This document shows positions 63,425-64,000 of a DNA stretch of 64,000 nt, piece after piece. Positions within the stretch are counted from its first letter, which is position 1, and each line of letters opens with the position of its first letter. Where the stretch lies: assembly GCA_036567985.1 (NCBI GenBank), contig DATCTK010000012.1:1-64000 (forward strand). Direction: 5' to 3'. Under the pieces are notes generated by a model that was not told where the DNA came from, ran no database searches, and was given only the letters and a program-made list of their open reading frames with translations. Both the position numbers and the translations under genes were made by a program. This DNA is from SZUA-229 sp036567985. GTDB lineage: Bacteria; Pseudomonadota; Gammaproteobacteria; SZUA-229.

Positions 63425-63497
63425 TCTGCAGCAGGTGAAGTCACCGCAGTGATGACTGCACAGGAGATCAGCACAGTATGATAAAGGCACACAGCTG

Positions 63498-64000
63498 ATG
63501 GATATCGCCGATATTCGCGATCTATATCTGAAGTGGAACCAGCAGCAGATTGATTACCTCTCGACAGAGCTGGGTGATGAGGCTGCGAATATGGTTCGAC
63601 TGCTGCCGTTATTGCTGCACATTAATAACCGATTCCTGCCCGGTTATATATCGATGGACACACCGATTGGTATCAAGTCTTATAAACCGGGCGCAGATGT
63701 GCTGAATACTGCACGTCAACTCAACGACAAGTTCAGGTATAACCCGGAAGATACCATTGATACCTATGTGATCGATGGCCTGTATTTTCAGTCATCATTG
63801 TTACAGAAAAACCTGCAATGCTGGGTATTCAGAAAAGATGATCTTACGGATATCCAGATTGGCTTGCTGCAGGACAAGCTGCATAAACTGAGCGACTGGT
63901 ATCAGTCGCGGCAGTTAATGATCAGATTTAATTTTGTAGACCAGGCAACGTTCAGGCAAGGCCCGGATTCCCCCGGCTATGAGTACAGCACGCTGTGGCT
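63498..64000 (+). CDS. cyaA: Class I adenylate cyclase, N-terminal part (cut by window end)
   Basis: The first 167 codons of a class I (enterobacterial type) adenylate cyclase. LLPLLLHINNRFLPGYISMDTP (near 37-57) matches the conserved N-terminal region of CyaA, which lies ahead of the catalytic motifs. The catalytic part is outside the window, so activity cannot be judged. Start ATG 63498 follows a short overlapping reading frame. It implies cAMP signalling in this organism. Confidence 0.85.
   Translation, partial: MDIADIRDLYLKWNQQQIDYLSTELGDEAANMVRLLPLLLHINNRFLPGYISMDTPIGIKSYKPGADVLNTARQLNDKFRYNPEDTIDTYVIDGLYFQSSLLQKNLQCWVFRKDDLTDIQIGLLQDKLHKLSDWYQSRQLMIRFNFVDQATFRQGPDSPGYEYSTLW

Overview
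The window is a continuous piece of chromosome from a gammaproteobacterium that probably oxidises reduced sulfur compounds. The lineage is inferred from gene order typical of that class: miaB-ybeZ-ybeY-corC-lnt, leuS-lptE-holA, proA-nadD-rsfS-rlmH, maf-rng-yhdP, aspS-nudB, ruvCAB-ybgC-tolQRAB-pal-cpoB-queE-queC, and ilvB-ilvN-ilvC-pssA-leuA. The sulfur chemistry is inferred from a soxXYZA cluster and from genes for a DsrE2-type protein and a single-domain rhodanese. There is no rRNA, no CRISPR array, no integrase and no intact insertion sequence. The only RNA gene seen is one tRNA-Lys(UUU).

Layout. 0.1-5.6 kb: tRNA modification, rRNA maturation and lipoprotein acylation genes. 5.6-10.2 kb: a short YbeL-like gene, then leuS, lptE and holA. 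10.3-14.7 kb: a PfkB-type adenosine kinase, a 268-bp transposase-free inverted-repeat element (MITE-like), and a PilZ protein followed by a large DUF1631 protein. 14.9-24.6 kb: proline and NAD synthesis, ribosome silencing and 23S methylation, Maf, RNase G, a very large YhdP/AsmA-like protein, a small exported protein and a nitrilase-family enzyme. 24.7-30.7 kb: a short-chain dehydrogenase, aspS, a patch of nested palindromes and decamer repeats, nudB, nadA and a small hydrolase. 30.7-33.1 kb: a GGDEF-EAL protein. 33.3-42.6 kb: the RuvABC and Tol-Pal operons and two queuosine genes, ending at tRNA-Lys. 42.8-52.1 kb: the accessory sulfur region (soxXYZA, an M48 protease, DsrE2, rhodanese, a FadL-type porin, and a DUF302-like periplasmic protein), with much more non-coding, often AT-rich DNA. 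52.2-64 kb: branched-chain amino acid genes, pssA, leuA, a degenerate UDG-like gene, rimI, prfC, an orphan membrane-anchored protein, an MFS transporter and the start of a class I adenylate cyclase gene.

How it fits together. The sox proteins would bind and oxidise thiosulfate sulfur in the periplasm; no soxB or soxCD is visible here. DsrE2 and the rhodanese are the kind of proteins that pass sulfur between thiols in the cytoplasm. The FadL-type channel and its exported neighbour are candidates for handling a hydrophobic substrate, but that is only an inference.

The most unusual signals are these. (1) ilvC carries an in-frame TAG at 54671 in an otherwise complete 340-codon frame, where related enzymes have glutamine. 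(2) A dispersed repeat with a GCACAggaTGTGC palindrome and in-phase heptamers sits directly behind rho-independent terminators four times, only inside the 42.8-52 kb sulfur region, and appears to separate its modules. (3) A strong promoter plus a leucine-rich 39-codon open frame ahead of leuA suggests an attenuation leader. (4) A MITE-like element with 34-bp terminal inverted repeats lies at 11448-11715. (5) A composite repeat patch at 27.6-28.0 kb supplies the last codons and stop of a small gene.
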